Below are positions 13,895-14,899 of a stretch of 14,899 bases of DNA, piece after piece. The notes under the pieces were generated by a model. That model was given only the letters and a program-made list of their open reading frames with translations, was not told the DNA's origin and searched no databases. Origin of the DNA: an uncultured Odoribacter sp. (lineage in GTDB: Bacteria > Bacteroidota > Bacteroidia > Bacteroidales > Marinifilaceae); the NCBI GenBank assembly GCA_905193145.1, contig CAJJNP010000068.1, positions 1 through 14,899 of the forward strand. Direction: 5' to 3'. A program made the translations under genes and the position numbers. The first letter of the stretch is position 1, and each line of letters starts with the position of its first letter.

Positions 13895-14899
13895 ATGAAA
13901 TTTTTATTTTTAATCGCTTTGTTAGCAATGGTGACTACAACTATGGCTCAAAGCATCAAGGGACGTGTTGTCGAGGAAAATGGTGGTAAAAAAGTAAGTT
14001 TACCAGGTGCAAATGTTGTTTGGGAAGGGACAACAGAAGGAGTTGTAACAGATGAAAATGGTCGATTTGAATTAAAATGGCATAATGTAGGTAAATTAGT
14101 TGTAAGTTTTATAGGTTTTCAAACAGTAGTAGTGCCTGTTAGCGCTTCGGATAAAGAGATTGAAATATTGCTGGAATCTGGAGAAGTTCTAGATGAGGTT
14201 AAAGTAATGACGAGAGGTAATACAACAATCATGAGTACCCGTGGACCGATTATAGAACAAGTGATAACAGGAGAAGAGCTTTGTAAGGCTGCTTGTTGTA
14301 ATTTGGGGGAGAGTTTTACAACTAATGCTTCTGTTGATGTGGCTTATGCAGATGCTGTAACAGGAGCAAAGCAGATACAATTGTTAGGACTTACAGGTAA
14401 ATATGTACAGATGATGACCGAAAATATGCCAAATTTCCGGGGAATTTCTTCTCTTTATGGTTTGAATTATGTTCCAGGCCCATGGATGAGTGCTATTTCT
14501 GTATCTAAAGGAGCAGGATCTGTTATTAATGGTTATGAGGCTATTGCCGGTCAAATTAGTGTGGATTATAAAAAGCCTACAACAAGTGAGAAAGTATTTG
14601 TGAATGGTTATGGAAGTAGTGAAGGGATGATAGAGTTTAATGCTAACACGGGTATTATTCTGAATGATAAATGGAGTACTGCCTTATTAGTACATGGGGA
14701 TTGGTTGACTGTAGACCACGATTCTAATCATGATGGTTTTTTGGATATGCCGGAAAAGAAGCAATATAATTTAATGAATCGTTGGCAGTATAAAACTGAT
14801 AAGTGGAATTTGCAGTTTGGCGGGAAGTTCCTTGATGAAAAACGACTTGGTGGGCAAAAAGGTTTTAAGAGGAGTATGCGAGGTGAGTATGGTGTAGAT
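13895..14899 (+). CDS. TonB-dependent outer-membrane receptor, 3'-partial
   Basis: The frame is open from ATG 13895 to the last base (335 codons), so only the N-terminal part of a protein of perhaps 650-800 residues is present. Residues 1-18 are a signal peptide ending in 'TMA' before Gln19. Residues about 20-95 are a carboxypeptidase-regulatory-like domain ('IKGRVVEEN', 'LPGANVVWEGTTEGVVTDENGRFEL'). Residues about 100-228 are the plug: 'EVLDEVKVM', then C130-KAAC134-C135-NLGESFTTNASVDVAY, 'GAKQIQLLGL', 'YVPGPWMSAISVSKGAGSV', 'GYEAIAGQISVDYKKP'. Barrel strands follow from about 230. It would import a ligand across the outer membrane using TonB energy. The KAACCNL plug motif and the Cys-rich neighbour suggest a metal-linked subfamily, but the substrate is not proven. 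A weak -7 match (TATATTTT, 13868-13875) precedes it. Confidence 0.92.
   Translation, partial: MKFLFLIALLAMVTTTMAQSIKGRVVEENGGKKVSLPGANVVWEGTTEGVVTDENGRFELKWHNVGKLVVSFIGFQTVVVPVSASDKEIEILLESGEVLDEVKVMTRGNTTIMSTRGPIIEQVITGEELCKAACCNLGESFTTNASVDVAYADAVTGAKQIQLLGLTGKYVQMMTENMPNFRGISSLYGLNYVPGPWMSAISVSKGAGSVINGYEAIAGQISVDYKKPTTSEKVFVNGYGSSEGMIEFNANTGIILNDKWSTALLVHGDWLTVDHDSNHDGFLDMPEKKQYNLMNRWQYKTDKWNLQFGGKFLDEKRLGGQKGFKRSMRGEYGVD

Noticed and set aside
1..14899. CRISPR array, insertion sequence, phage or defence system
   Set aside because: I saw no regularly spaced repeats, transposase or integrase motifs, terminal inverted repeats, or known defence-gene signatures.

Overview
The window is chromosomal DNA of a low-G+C member of the Bacteroidota, most likely the order Bacteroidales. 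The clues are AT-rich sequence, the -7 promoter element TAnnTTTG in front of several genes, lipoproteins with a Cys close to the N-terminus, a thioredoxin-fold lipoprotein joined to lpxH, an LpxH-type lipid A enzyme, and a TonB-dependent receptor preceded by a carboxypeptidase-regulatory-like domain. I cannot name the genus. No insertion sequence, phage gene, CRISPR array or rRNA is visible. Most of the window is core genome.

Layout. 1-3591 (+): two envelope-type proteins of unknown function, a seven-blade beta-propeller protein (probably cut at its 5' end by the window) and a large lipoprotein. 3603-3646: two-way terminator. 3680-4405 (-): rsmI, an rRNA methyltransferase. 4599-5150 (+): one strong promoter, two tandem tRNA-Glu genes, rpsT and a strong terminator. 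5174-5875 (+): radC. 6032-8716 (+): a tight grpE-dnaJ-oxyR cluster joining the DnaK cochaperones to a peroxide sensor. 8957-9634 (+): ppa. 13217-9647 (-): a redox-dead thioredoxin-like lipoprotein, then lpxH, then yifB. 13393-14899 (+): a small Cys/His-rich protein of the HYC_CC_PP type followed by a TonB-dependent receptor that runs off the window. The receptor is a complete reading frame from 13895 to the end with no stop.

How the genes fit together. The middle is housekeeping: translation (tRNA-Glu, S20, RsmI), protein folding and oxidative stress (GrpE, DnaJ, OxyR), pyrophosphate removal (Ppa) and lipid A synthesis (LpxH). The two ends are less ordinary. The left end holds two uncharacterised, probably exported proteins. 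The right end looks like an outer-membrane uptake locus, and its cysteine and histidine content suggests a metal, perhaps copper, as substrate or signal.

I found no clear new defence or mobile system. The points most worth checking are: the Cys-rich protein/TonB receptor pair; a near-consensus sigma-54 promoter before grpE; a missing zinc-ligand cysteine in DnaJ; two -7 boxes placed so that transcripts would be almost leaderless; and a dyad over the ppa promoter.
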